Shown here: positions 7,917 through 18,293 of the stretch, in pieces
How positions within the stretch are numbered: position 1 is the first letter of the stretch
Layout of the letters: each line of letters begins with the position of its first letter
NCBI GenBank assembly: GCA_030674155.1
Contig: CM060323.1
Coordinates: forward strand, 4,916,365-4,937,157
DNA length: 20,793 bases
Source of the DNA: Stramonita haemastoma
Lineage: Eukaryota > Mollusca > Gastropoda > Neogastropoda > Muricidae
Direction of reading: 5' to 3'
Notes under the pieces: generated by a model
The model's input: only the letters and a program-made list of their open reading frames with translations
Database searches by the model: none
What the model was told of the DNA's origin: nothing
Program-made: the position numbers and the translations under genes

Positions 7917-8001
7917 CCTCCTCTCCTCTCTCCTCTCCCTCCTCCCTCCCTCCCTCCTCTCCTCTCTCCTCCCTCTCCTCTCTCTCTCTCCTCCTCTCCT
8001 C

Positions 8002-8079
<78 letters not shown>
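7748..8079. repeat. ~330-bp (CT)n homopyrimidine tract
   Basis: Nearly pure C/T sequence: CTCTCT runs, a CTGTCTGTCTGTC patch near 7768, CCTCCCTCCC patches near 7935-7975, then more CT. It is the longest homopyrimidine segment in the window. The Ser/Leu and Arg/Glu frames through it are compositional. Confidence 0.97.
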
Positions 8080-8084
<5 letters not shown>

Positions 8085-8540
8085 CTTCTCTTTACCTATC
8101 ATCAGACTGGGTTAGCAGTTTAATTTTAGAGTACTCGAAGAAAAGAAGGATAAGCTCAGGTCACCTAGCACACAATGAGGTATAGAGACAAAAAATTAAA
8201 AATAAATTAAAAATAAAATAAAAAATGAGGTATTGAGACACCAGCACAGCCATGACACCCCCCCTGCACAGGACTTTTTATCAAGCAGCAAACCTTTTTT
8301 CCTTTTTTTTCCTTTTTTTTCCTTTTTTTTTTAAAGCATCAAGCGAAAGTTGTGTAGGGAGGTGAATGAGTTCAGAACATAAAGAACAGACCAGCGTAAC
8401 ATCAAACAGAAATGTACCTACGAGTCCCCAAAGTGAGAAGGCAGCTGGTGTAATGGTGGGCCAATAGGTTGCGTACGCAGCATCTCACCTTTGATGAACA
8501 AACCTAGGAGCTCTAGATGGGGAACAAAAACAAAATTAAT
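8080..8540. other. Anonymous DNA with (CCTTTTTTTT)n array; no gene seen
   Basis: It includes duplicated AATTAAAAATAAA and ATGAGGTAT-GAGACA patches (8176-8240), where ATGAGGTATAGAGACA recurs as ATGAGGTATTGAGACA, and four copies of CCTTTTTTTT at about 8290-8332. The rest is unremarkable. Confidence 0.6.
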
Positions 8541-8715
8541 AAATAATAATAATCATAATATATGGGATTTATATAGCGCTGAATCTTGTAGAGTACACAA
8601 ATCAAAGTGCCTGAATACATGATAAATTATGAGAAATAGGTACAGAACCTATGATAAAACCTGTAATGACATGTATGAGAGATGAGTAAAAAATAATAAT
8701 AAATAAATAAATAAA
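8541..8715 (+). repeat. ATAAT-associated dispersed repeat 'C', copy 1
   Basis: An AATAATAAT run leads to ATGGGATTTATATAGCGCTG, then AATCTTGTAGAGTACACAAA, TCAAAGTGC, a CAGAACCTATGA block and ATGAGAGATGAG, and ends in another AATAATAAATAAATA stretch. The GGGATTTATATAGCGC motif recurs at about 9331 and, inverted, at about 12864. It is probably a non-autonomous mobile element. The class cannot be determined here. Confidence 0.75.
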
Positions 8716-9234
8716 ATTTTAAAGACCCTTGTAAAAAAAAAAATCAGCAATGCTGTTTTAAAATGTACGAAAGTACAGGGTACAGAAACATCTAATGATG
8801 GCAGCTTTGGCTGAGTGATGGATCAGTAACAGAGTCTGGTTGACTAATACTAATTCAGGGTGGGGATTTTTTTTACTGTCTCCTAGGTCAACTTTAAGTG
8901 CAGACCTGCAATGTCTTATTGATTCCCTTTGTGTATGAATTACACACATGCAGAAGACCAAATATTTCTGTTTAAAGATGGGTAGCTCATGTCCATGTTC
9001 AATGAGTTACAGAAACATGATCATACCCAGCATGCATCCGGTACCCCCCAAAAATGAGCTGCTCTAAAGTAGGCCGAGGGCTGCAGGTAAATTGCCTGCA
9101 GAGTGACAAGCAGAGGAGAAGACCAGGCACTATACACATCCCACCTTGTAGAGGAATGCGGAGAAGAGGGGAAGAAGAAATCTGAATAAACCAGCTGTGA
9201 TGATGTACATAAGTCATATAAATGTGACATGGGC
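8716..9234. other. Anonymous DNA; no gene seen
   Basis: Ordinary sequence with no recognised element. Open frames on the minus strand around 8758-8961 and 9021-9434 cross into repeat C and have no recognised domain. Confidence 0.5.
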
Positions 9235-9390
9235 ACAGAACATATGAAATGAACTGGCAGTGGCATAATAAACATATGAGAGGTGAGGCATGTTGAATGA
9301 TAATAATAATAATAATAATAATAATACATGGGATTTCTATAGCACTGAATCTTGTAGGGTACACAAATCAAAGCGCTTGAATTGTAAGCA
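9235..9390 (+). repeat. ATAAT-associated dispersed repeat 'C', copy 2
   Basis: CAGAACATATGA and CATATGAGAGGTGAGG precede a run of about nine AAT units (9299-9327), followed by ATGGGATTTCTATAGCACTG, AATCTTGTAGGGTACACAAA and TCAAAGCGC. Compared with copy 1 the two blocks appear in the opposite order around the AAT run, as if the unit were tandemly arranged or circularly permuted. Confidence 0.7.
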
Positions 9391-9588
9391 AAAACAGTAA
9401 CATTCACCCTCAACAAAAAGATGGGTTCGACCATTCAGTGCCTATTGATAAACCACAATGTAGCATCATCCATACCTGTGAATGGAAGCTTTGGAGCATG
9501 CATCAAACAAAAGCTGGGTTCTTTTCAACAGGGAAACAGATAGAAAAAGCACCTTTATGCGATGACTCACTTGTGCTAACAGCATCCC

Positions 9589-9590
<2 letters not shown>
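9391..9590. other. Anonymous DNA; no gene seen
   Basis: No repeat, splice-flanked frame or RNA recognised. Confidence 0.45.
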
Positions 9591-9622
<32 letters not shown>

Positions 9623-9750
9623 GTGTGTGTGTGTGTGTGCATGTGTGTGTGTGTGTGGTGTGCGTGTGTGTGTGTGTGTGTGAGTGAATGTGTGTGTGTG
9701 TGAGAGAGAGAGAAAAAAAAAAGATAGTGTGTGTGCATGTGTGTGTGTTA
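9591..9750. repeat. (GT)n, (GA)n, (GT)n compound microsatellite
   Basis: GT units with GTT, GCATG and GCG interruptions to about 9701, a short GAGAGA and A-run (9702-9722), then more GT to about 9750. Confidence 0.95.
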
Positions 9751-10247
9751 GGTAAACATTGCAAGTTTTCTTGGGTTACAGCACCTACACAACTCAAACT
9801 TTGACAAAATTTTAGATCTGATCACTTCTTGTGTGTGTGTGTGTTTCCATTTTAACCCAAAAATGACTGTCAGCTAAAGGCTTCAGAATTGCAGCTGTAT
9901 TATTAGCTAAACAACTTCTTTAGGGAGAAAGGAATTCCTTATAGATGTTACGGGGGGGGGGGCTTTATTTTTTTTTTATTGTAAGGATGAATTTTTTGTA
10001 TTGTAATTATTAGATTTGTGTCTGTGACTGTTATACATTTGCATCGTTGTACCGTGTCTTCTTTTACAATTTTATATTTTTCATGTAAGGTTATCGAACG
10101 TAATAATAAAGAAAATTTCAAAAAGGAAGTACAGTGACAAAGTTCTGATATGGAGAGCATTGATAAGCTTGTGGTTATCGGATCTTGAGGATATGACGTG
10201 AAGAGCTAATGCTTTTCTTTTCAAGGCAACTTATCTATTTATCCACA
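9751..10247. other. AT-rich anonymous DNA; no gene seen
   Basis: It contains a short GT run at 9830-9843, an 11-base G-run at 9952-9962 and otherwise AT-rich sequence. Confidence 0.55.
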
Positions 10248-10249
10248 CA

Positions 10250-10334
<85 letters not shown>

Positions 10335-10339
10335 TATCA

Positions 10340-10400
<61 letters not shown>
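10248..10400. repeat. (CA)n microsatellite
   Basis: CA dinucleotide run of about 150 bases, broken by CTATATCACACACCA near 10332-10348. It abuts the SINE head directly. Confidence 0.97.
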
Positions 10401-10404
<4 letters not shown>

Positions 10405-10735
10405 GGATAGCCTAGTGGTCAGAACATTGCGCTTGCAATTTGACGACCCGGGTTCGATTCCCATTTGAGGGGATTTTTCCCCTGGAGTTAACATCAGTGC
10501 TGACTCCGCTCTCCCCAAAAGTCCTTTGGATGAGACTATAAACCAAGGCCACAATGTGCAAACACACTGGAACATCTTGCGCACATGTTAAATCCTGTTC
10601 TGCTTTTCATATTGTGTGCCGGTGGGAACAGATGACAAGTTTTACACAACTGCTTACACATGGGGACTTCATGTTAACAAAGCACATGAGTGCTTATTCC
10701 ATTATCCTCGATAGAAAAAAGAATAAATAAAAAAT
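10401..10735 (+). mobile_element. tRNA-derived SINE with long 3' end, near full length
   Basis: The 5' head is tRNA-like. The A box is TAGCCTAGTGG (10408-10418) and the B box is GGTTCGATTCC (10451-10461), 43 bases apart start to start, as in pol III type 2 promoters. There is an anticodon-arm-like CGCTTGCAATTTGACG between them, but no acceptor-stem pairing, so it is not a functional tRNA gene. The body follows: CTCTCCCCAAAAGTCCTTTG, GGATGAGACTATAAACCAAG, TTAAATCCTGTTCTGC, GGTGGGAACAGATGACAAG, TACACATGGGGACTTCATG and TTATTCCATTATCCTCGAT, with an A-rich AATAAATAAAAAATAATAAA tail. This is the best reference copy of the family in the window. Confidence 0.92.
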
Positions 10736-10747
10736 AATAAAATAAAA

Positions 10748-10844
10748 ACACACAAACACACACACACACACGCACTACACACAACACACACACACACACA
10801 CACACACACACCACACACACACAACACACACACACACACACACA
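10748..10844. repeat. (CA)n microsatellite at the SINE tail
   Basis: CA units with AACA, CGCACTACACAC and CCACAC interruptions. It follows the A-rich SINE tail, a common place for microsatellite birth. Confidence 0.95.
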
Positions 10845-11054
10845 GAAAAAGAATAAAAGGAGGGTAGCTTCAAGTGAACCATTTCAGAAACAACTGTCTC
10901 TCTTCACCATTGATTGCTTGCAAAGGGAAATAGAATTGTGACCGATATTTGCTCAGAATCGTGTGCTTGTGTTCAACTATGATTGAAGTAACTAGTACGA
11001 ACTAGTGTTATGATAAATTAGTCATAATAAACTATGATGATGTGTTGTTGTTGT
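10845..11054. other. Anonymous DNA; no gene seen
   Basis: Ordinary AT-rich sequence. GTAACTAGTACGAACTAGTG and the following TTATGATAAATTAGTCATAA contain small inverted repeats without other context. Confidence 0.45.
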
Positions 11055-11133
11055 TGCCTGTTCCCCAGCTCAACACCTGGGGGTCACCCAGAATATACCT
11101 GTCTCTCTCTCTCACAACACAGGGAAATCACAG
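11055..11133. repeat. Dispersed repeat 'A', copy 2
   Basis: Shares CCTGTTCCC-, ACACCTGGGGGTCACCCAGA-ATA and GGAAATCAC blocks with 745-835, in the same orientation. Confidence 0.5.
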
Positions 11134-11688
11134 GGAGACTGTTCAGTATGTACGCTAGATGAAAACATTACGTGTAGCCTGACTGTTTTCAAGCAGCTTA
11201 CCATACCCGTTGCTGTGCACTAGTAGGCACAGCATAGTCATTATTCATAAGTCTCAAATAAATGGCTAAAATTGTTTAAAATTGACATTCTTAAAATTCC
11301 TCCCATATTTTAATGGTTGTGCCTGGCTGTGCTACATGCACTTCCATAATGTCATTTGTCTTTGTTCGAGAAAAATCAAAAGAAAATCCCCAACAAACAT
11401 TTAGCTTTATTATAAGGAACATAAAGAGGACTGGGGTGGGGGGGAGGGGGAGTGAAGATTCACGTGAGGGAGGGGAGCAGGGAGGTGCAAGAATGATGTG
11501 GGTAGGGGAGAGACAGGGAGCTGTCATGTGGCCTCATTTATAAGGAGCGTGACGGTGTTTCTGCCCTGGTGGGACGCGGTGTGACCCCGTCTCTTACCAG
11601 GGCTGACATGACAGCCGGCAACTTTGGGCATGCAGGGAAAACTTGACAACACGGTCCCTTGAATACCGCCAGCCTGTTTCGGCTTTCA
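11134..11688. other. Anonymous DNA; no gene seen
   Basis: It includes a G/A-rich patch at 11430-11520. A GC-richer segment at 11538-11690 is open on the minus strand, but it continues directly into CA repeats and shows no recognised domain or splice-flanked exon. Confidence 0.5.
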
Positions 11689-11727
11689 CACACGCACGCA
11701 CGCACACACACTCGCACGCACACAACC

Positions 11728-11805
<78 letters not shown>

Positions 11806-11832
11806 GTTTCAGCTTTCACACACACACACACC
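11689..11832. repeat. (CA)n microsatellite flanked by duplicated CCTGTTTC-GCTTTCACAC
   Basis: The CA array runs through CGCA variants. A 20-base motif CCTGTTTCGGCTTTCACACA occurs at its left edge (about 11671) and again as CCTGTTTCAGCTTTCACACA at about 11805, so the array expanded between or along with a short direct duplication. Confidence 0.92.
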
Positions 11833-12311
11833 AATTTTTTTTTTTTTTTTTTTTTAGGGGGATATATTTTGTCCAAAAGGACCAGGTTTTTATGATCTTC
11901 TATCTTGTCTCTGCAGTTAATTAAAGTTAAGCGACAGGCATGATCAAGGAAGAACAATGAGGTAATTGGTCTTTTGGAAGAAGAAGGGAGAAGGAAAAAA
12001 AGTGTTTCTGTGATGTGTTGGGATTTGGAGTGGACTGCATGAACCTTCAGCAAACCCCAAACCTGCTGGGGGGGGGGGGTTGTTTTGGTTTGCTTTTTTT
12101 AATGAAGATTTAGTGTGGACACCCCACTTTTTTGACTTGGACACCCAGATTTATGATCATGGAAGGGATGGGGGGAGGGGGGGAGTGAAAGTTTATCTGC
12201 TGCACTCCCGAGTGCAGAATGGAGAAGCATTTGTATGCGTGGGGACTGGGAATCAGACTCTTATTATATGCTTGTGTGTAGGATTTTGATGTAAGTGCTT
12301 GATTTGTTGCT
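11833..12311. other. Anonymous DNA with T-run; no gene seen
   Basis: A 21-base T-run at about 11835-11855, a 12-base G-run at 12068-12079 and AT-rich sequence. The last part (12230-12311) may be a diverged 5' portion of the following SINE, but no A or B box could be made out. Confidence 0.5.
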
Positions 12312-12862
<551 letters not shown>

Positions 12863-12960
12863 ACAAGATTCAGTGCTATATAAATTCCATACATTATTAT
12901 TATCATTATCATTAGTTGTTGTTTATTACTTATTATTGTTATCATCATTATTATTAATAC
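12863..12960 (-). repeat. ATAAT-associated dispersed repeat 'C', copy 3, minus strand
   Basis: GATTCAGTGCTATATAAATT-CCATACATTATTATTATCAT is the reverse complement of the AAT run plus ATGG-ATTTATATAGCACTGAATC of repeat C. It directly follows the SINE tail. The TCTTGTAG-GTACACAAATC part is absent. Confidence 0.75.
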
Positions 12961-13930
12961 TTATGTATTTTTATCATGTGAACCAATTTTTGCCTCAGGG
13001 CAAATGCTTTGTATGTCCTTGATGTAAGCAAAGTGCCCAGGCTTACACTGAAATATTGTTATGCTTTAAAATGCTGTGGTGAGATGCTTGCAAGTAGCCC
13101 CTGAATTTTTAGAACGAGTACATGTGCTGGTCTGCAATTTCTTGTGCATTTTTTAAGTTTAATTATGACTTTATAACTAGTGTTCAGGTGTGTGATTGTT
13201 TGAACAGTGTCATTGTAATATACAAAACTACTTGTTTGTGGTGGGGGGGGGGGGGGGGGGGGGGGGTTGATGGTTATGTTGTTTGTGTTTTGGTTTTTTT
13301 ATCAAAGAATGAGTCACTATGTCTGAAAATAAGTTACCTTTTTTTGTGTGTGTGGTTAAATCCTTCAGATTAAACGAGTTCTCTGCTCTACTTTTCATAC
13401 GCTCTGCAGCACGTGATCTAAAGTAACAGAAGTCTCTGGGGTTTTGTTGGCACGTGGACAAAGCACCCAAAAAGAAGCGACAAGTAGGGTGAAAGAACGA
13501 CGCCCTAATCCCAGGGAATCCACTCGTTAATCAGACTGTTAAGCTCTTAAGCCTGATCAATGGGCTGTGAAAATTGGCTTGACATTAATCCCAGGGCTAC
13601 ACACACACGCACCGTTATCCCACTTTCAGTGGTTTCTGGCCCGAAAGCCGTTAAAGTTTTGGGCTGGCGTTGGCCCAGCGACAGACTGAGAGAGAGCAAA
13701 GATCAAGAGAGGAGAATGTGGCGTCAAAAGCCCTTTCCTTGTGGAATGAAGCATGGGCAGTGGTGCAGTGTTGTGTGATGTTGGGGGATAATCGCTCCTC
13801 TGAACCTGGGTGGAAGGAAGGTGACCACAGGTGCGTGCACCTAGAGTGTGCAGGGTGCTCTGGTTCCTGTTGGAGAAGGGGTTACCTGAGTTAACAGAAG
13901 GAAACCAATACACATACATACAGACAAGAA
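12961..13930. other. ~970-bp anonymous DNA; no gene seen
   Basis: The longest stretch without a large array in the first 16 kb. It holds a 24-base G-run (13243-13266) and a TAATCCCAGGG motif occurring twice (about 13507 and 13587). Short open frames on both strands at 13560-13920 overlap each other and have no recognised domain or matching splice pair. Confidence 0.5.
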
Positions 13931-14065
13931 TATGTATATGATATATATATATATAATATATTATATATATATATTATATATTATATAGTATATATATATG
14001 TATTTATATATGTGTATATATATATATATTGATATATATATATATATTTATATTATATATTATAT

Positions 14066-14100
<35 letters not shown>
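13931..14100. repeat. (TA)n / (GT)n microsatellite
   Basis: About 150 bases of TA-rich sequence with GTA and TTA interruptions, then GTGTGT to about 14100. Confidence 0.96.
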
Positions 14101-14477
14101 TTGTCCGTCGTGTTCAACGATGATGACCTCCAAAACAGCAAAGGAGGCAGCTACTGTTTTCGGAAATGGGGCAGAAATGTGATTATAGAGGAGATGCCTT
14201 GCCCACAACACACCTCCACTCTCTCGGCCAAGAGGGCATAAGGACAGTCAGCGTTGGAGATGTTACTCCAGAGGCCAACTAGACCCCGGGCTGCAGCACA
14301 TAAGGAATGTGCAAGTCAAGCCTCCTAGTCAAGAGAGTCATAGCCACTCACCAAAGACTAAGCTGTAAAGTGGAATTCCATGAGGGAAAAGCCACTGATT
14401 ATACAGCCTCTCACTTTGCTGTTGACCCCAGCGTCAATGGTCTAAACAAGAACTGTGATAAAGCCCAGGCACTGAAG
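14101..14477. other. Anonymous ~380-bp island between two TA/GT arrays, possibly a repeat
   Basis: It starts TTGTCCGTCGTGTTCAACGA-TGATGACC and ends CAGGCACTGAAG. Composition is clearly more balanced than the surroundings. A + strand frame is open from 14307 into the next array, with about 57 sensible residues (starting MCKSSLLVKRVIATHQRLSC), but no domain was recognised and no splice pair fits. GT/TA arrays at both ends suggest an inserted element. Confidence 0.4.
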
Positions 14478-14486
14478 GTGTGTGTG

Positions 14487-14555
<69 letters not shown>
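14478..14555. repeat. (GT)n(TA)n microsatellite
   Basis: GTGTGTGTATG then about 66 bases of pure TA. Confidence 0.97.
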
Positions 14556-14558
<3 letters not shown>

Positions 14559-14769
14559 GGGATGCAAAAGTCTTACAAGCTCCTCCAAGGAAAAGTAGCT
14601 TGAATTTTAAGCGAGAAATCTGCCATGGCTGTAATGGGTATATGATACTTTTTTTTTTTTTTTTTAATTCATTCCTCGGGGGGGTTTTTGTTTGGGGGTG
14701 GGGGGAGGGTGGTAGCTGTTATTAAGAGGTATATACCTCCTGAATGTTTGTGTCCTTTTAAAACTACTT
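14556..14769. other. Anonymous DNA with T- and G-runs; no gene seen
   Basis: It includes a 17-base T-run near 14649-14665 and G-rich patches at 14679-14710. Confidence 0.5.
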
Positions 14770-14815
14770 CTCTCTGTCTCTGTCTGTCTTGTCTGTTTGT
14801 CTGTCTGTCTCTCTG

Positions 14816-14902
<87 letters not shown>
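14770..14902. repeat. (CTGT)n then (CT)n microsatellite
   Basis: CTGTCTGTCT units followed by about 85 bases of CT. Confidence 0.97.
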
Positions 14903-14905
<3 letters not shown>

Positions 14906-15214
14906 TATTCTGATCTGACTGTTAACTTTTGGCTTCCACAAATCCCACTGTTGTTTGTGGCTTGTCTCTTTATGTATGCAAAGCCTGTAAAATGAGAGAG
15001 AGAGAGAGAGAGAGATGCTGCCTTGATCTAAGACTAAGGGGTCATGATTCTGACTGTGCCATTAACTGATAGTGTGTAACATGAGGTCATGTAGTTATTT
15101 ATCTATTTATTTATTTATCTATCATGTACTATTGTGATTCTTTTCCATTGCTGTTGTCATCTGTTCAGCTTTCCCAGTTAAGTTTGGGTATTGGCCTTTC
15201 TGAATAACTTGGTC
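14903..15214. other. Anonymous DNA with short GA and ATTT arrays; no gene seen
   Basis: A GA run at 14995-15015 and TTATTTATCTATTTATTTAT at about 15094-15118. No gene. Confidence 0.55.
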
Positions 15215-15273
15215 AGTCTCTGTCTCTCTGTCTCGTCTTTCTCTCGTCTTTTCTCTTCTTCTCTGTCTCTTCT

Positions 15274-15308
<35 letters not shown>

Positions 15309-15340
15309 CTTCTCCTCTCTCTCTCTCTCTCTCTCTCTCC

Positions 15341-15395
<55 letters not shown>

Positions 15396-15460
15396 TCTCC
15401 TCTCTCTCTCTCTCTCTCTCCTCCCTCCACCCTCCTCTCCCCCCCCCTCCCTCTCACTCT
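15215..15460. repeat. ~245-bp CT-rich homopyrimidine tract
   Basis: CTGTCT and TTCTCT units grade into CTCTCT with TTCT and CCTCC interruptions, then a CCTCCCTCCACCC patch. Confidence 0.96.
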
Positions 15461-15894
15461 GTGGTTCACCTGGTTTCTTCAATGCAGGCAGGCAGGCAGG
15501 CAGAATGTGTAAATTAGTAACCCAGCCTACCTGCTCCCCTTCCTGGCAGGCATCCACCCGAATTGGCCTCACAATTGTATGGTAGTGTGCAACATTAGTG
15601 TCACCCCAGCACAACCCCTGGCTATCTTTAGACTCCCAGGTACCCGTTTCAGGTGTCGGGGGCTTTTGTCTCCTGTAGTAGCTCCCAAAGGCTTAGCTCC
15701 CTGAAGGGTGTCGGCAGCCAGGAGAATCGGATTGCTAAGGTGGTGTTGGTTAGGTACAACGTCTGCTTCGGATTAAAAGTTTTTTTAGTTCAGGGTCAGC
15801 CGACTGTAGCTATGATGTAGGTTAGGCGATTATTTTAGACATGTTTCTGGTTTGGGTTTTGGTTTTTTGGTTTTTGGTTTTTTTTTTTAGCTTC

Positions 15895-15897
<3 letters not shown>
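15461..15897. other. Anonymous moderately GC-rich DNA; no gene seen
   Basis: Starts with a GCAG tetranucleotide run (15486-15502), followed by mixed-composition sequence to about 15770 with stops in all frames. It could be untranslated or intronic. Confidence 0.5.
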
Positions 15898-15937
<40 letters not shown>

Positions 15938-16000
15938 TGTGTGTGTGTGCGTGTGTGTGTGTGCGTGTGTGTGTGTGTGTGTGCGTGTGTGTGTGTGTGT
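15898..16000. repeat. (GT)n microsatellite with GC interruptions
   Basis: GT units broken by GTG and three GCGTG interruptions. Confidence 0.96.
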
Positions 16001-16255
16001 TTTCAAGTATATTGTTGCCTGGTTGAAAAAATGCAGATTTATGTGTATCCAGTGTTTACTTCTGTGGTTTTATTTTTGGTTTATGTTGATTATTAGTTGG
16101 GTTTTTTTTCATTCTGCAGCATATTTAAAATGTGCATCGTATATACTACAACTTATTGTAACAGCCAGCCATGATATGACAGCAGTGGTTCTTACTCTTT
16201 CTGAAAATTTAGAATTAGGCCACTAAGGTACTGCATGTTCAGTGTGTAAGACTCA
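16001..16255. other. AT-rich anonymous DNA; no gene seen
   Basis: No recognised element. Confidence 0.5.
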
Positions 16256-16256
16256 T

Positions 16257-16322
<66 letters not shown>

Positions 16323-16329
16323 ACACACA

Positions 16330-16411
<82 letters not shown>
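16256..16411. repeat. Bipartite (CT)n(CA)n microsatellite
   Basis: About 65 bases of CT switch to about 90 bases of CA through CCACACACATCACAC. It has the same architecture as 2197-2353, with the order pyrimidine tract then CA. Confidence 0.97.
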
Positions 16412-16413
<2 letters not shown>

Positions 16414-16677
16414 CTGTGTGGGATGCTGCAGTATGTAGTAGCTCACTCACTCGGGTCATGAAAGTGTCACCTGTTTTATCGGCCAATGGACAAGTTTTGT
16501 CTTTTCCCTGGCCAACCTGCACTCTCTCTGTCTCCTGCAGTGTACACAACAGACTTTGATGGGCTGGTTTATAGCCGACAGTTAACCTACTTACCCCCCC
16601 CCCCTCCCCCATCCACTGAGGATGTTGTATCTTTGGGGCAGAGGGGGGGGGGGGGGGCGTGTCTTTAATTTTAAATA
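16412..16677. other. Anonymous DNA with C- and G-runs; no gene seen
   Basis: A TCTCCTGCAG acceptor-like site at 16531-16540 is followed by YTTDFDGLVYSRQLTYLP in one frame, but there is no donor before the C-run at about 16597. A 15-base G-run lies at 16643-16657. Confidence 0.45.
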
Positions 16678-16735
16678 GTTTCATCATCTTTGTGTATATA
16701 CTTGATGGTTTCATCATCTTGTGTATGCTTGACGG
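16678..16735. repeat. Two-copy ~28-30-bp direct repeat
   Basis: GTTTCATCATCTTTGTGTAT-ATACTTGATG is followed by GTTTCATCATCTTGTGTATG-CTTGACG, in tandem. Confidence 0.88.
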
Positions 16736-18193
16736 TAAAGATTGCTGCTTGCTTTCACTCCTATTCTGTTGAGGGTTTTTCTTTTCTTTTCTCCTTGTCA
16801 GTGATAGCGTGATGTGTTGGGGGGGGGGGGGGGGGGGGGATCTTTTCTTTTCATGTGTGTGTGTGTGTGTGTTCGTTCTCTTCATCAATCCATCAACCTA
16901 TATTTTGTCAAAAAGTTCTCTCTACAAATCTGATATGGGAGAGCGATAGGATCTGAGAAGAGATTAGTTTTGCGTGTACACTTCGCCATTCATTTCACCT
17001 TTCTTTTTCTTTCTTTCTTTTTTTTTTCTTTTTTTTTTTAGAATGTGAAATGGGGTGTGACTTTAAAAAAAATTTTTAGCACTTTGTTTATAGGGCCCAT
17101 GATGAAAAATGTAGTGATGTAAGCATTGGTCATGCATATTGTAGGTTTATTTTTGTGAGTTTTTTTTCTTCTTATCAAGGTTCTTTCAAAATTTTCATTC
17201 CGCTTTCTTTAGGCTAGTCTGGAGTCAGTTATTTTTGGTTTTCCTTTTTTTTTTTTTTTTTTTTTTCTTTTTTTTGTTGAGAAATCTGCCTTTTTTCCTG
17301 TGATGATGCAGTGTGAGCCCTGGTTTATTCATTGCTTTCAGGGTTGACTAGGCTGTAAACATTCAAAATATTATGTATATGACTCCATTCAGGGTTAGCG
17401 CTATTGGTTGTCCGTCTCCAGCAGTTTTGACTTTTTTCATTTAATCTAGCTTTTTTTGCTTTTTTTTTTCCTTGGTAGATGTATAGTGTACTTTTTTTTG
17501 TTGTTGTTCAGCTGTCCCCTTTGACCCTCTCCCCACCACTTGTCACTCATATCAGATGTCTTATTCCATCATTGAATCAACCATTAAAGCTGCAGTCTCA
17601 TGCTAGAAGGTTGGGGGGGGATATGGTTTGTTGGAGGGGGGGGGGGGGTTGCTGGGGTGTTTTTTTCTCACTAACCTGCATGCCTTTTTGATGTACCTCA
17701 GTCAGTCCACACTGATGCCATGTTTTGCCTTGCATAGGCCTATTGGAGAAACAATCTCACATGGGCAGTAAGAAGCTGAAACAAAAGCGAAATTGATGTA
17801 AAGAGAAATAATAATTTAAACAAAACAAGCGTTTTTTACACCCAAACAGGTCCTAATGGTAGATAACATCAAAAGAAAAATGGTAAGAAATGGAAAGACA
17901 AAAGTTTTGGTTTTTTAGAGGGGGGGGGGGGGGTATTGGAATTGTAGGAATGTATGTAATAGTTTGAGAAAAGACAAAAAGAAAGCAGAGAATTTCTGTC
18001 CGGTTTCAGTAGTCACCCTCTCTTCGTCTTTTTTTTTTGGTTCTTTTATTTTTTTTTTTTTGGGGGGGGGGGGGGAGAGATGACGTTGGCGTGAACAGAC
18101 CGAAGCAGAACTTGCATTTTCAGTTGAGTGCGTTGAACAGCTTTAAGTCGGCTTGGCTGTCTACAGCAGTACAGGCAGTGTTACGGTCGCCGG
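16736..18193. other. ~1.46-kb T-rich anonymous DNA up to the gap; no gene accepted
   Basis: It has many T-runs (for example 17247-17274), G-runs of 13-21 bases at 16819-16839, 17636-17648, 17920-17933 and 18062-18075, and a GT run at 16853-16872. The last 71 bases before the gap are open in one frame after a TTGCATTTTCAG site (see findings). Otherwise nothing is recognised. Confidence 0.55.
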
Positions 18194-18293
18194 NNNNNNN
18201 NNNNNNNNNNNNNNNNNNNNNNNNNNNNNNNNNNNNNNNNNNNNNNNNNNNNNNNNNNNNNNNNNNNNNNNNNNNNNNNNNNNNNNNNNNNNN
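18194..18293. other. Assembly gap, exactly 100 N
   Basis: One hundred N bases, the usual placeholder for a scaffold join of unknown size. Confidence 0.99.

Noticed and set aside
7589..8185. 198-residue Ser/Leu-rich and opposing Arg/Glu-rich frames
   Set aside because: Both are produced by the CT tract, which lacks stops in several frames.
10408..10475. Possible functional tRNA gene
   Set aside because: A and B boxes are clear, but acceptor and other stems do not pair and the sequence continues into the SINE body, so it is a SINE head.
11538..12053. 171-residue open frame on the minus strand
   Set aside because: Most of it is the CA array read as Val/Cys. The remaining GC-richer part has no domain and no splice pair.
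16541..16600. Possible exon YTTDFDGLVYSRQLTYLP after TCTCCTGCAG
   Set aside because: No donor site occurs before the C-run, and the peptide is not recognised. Such acceptor-like sites are frequent in CT-rich DNA.
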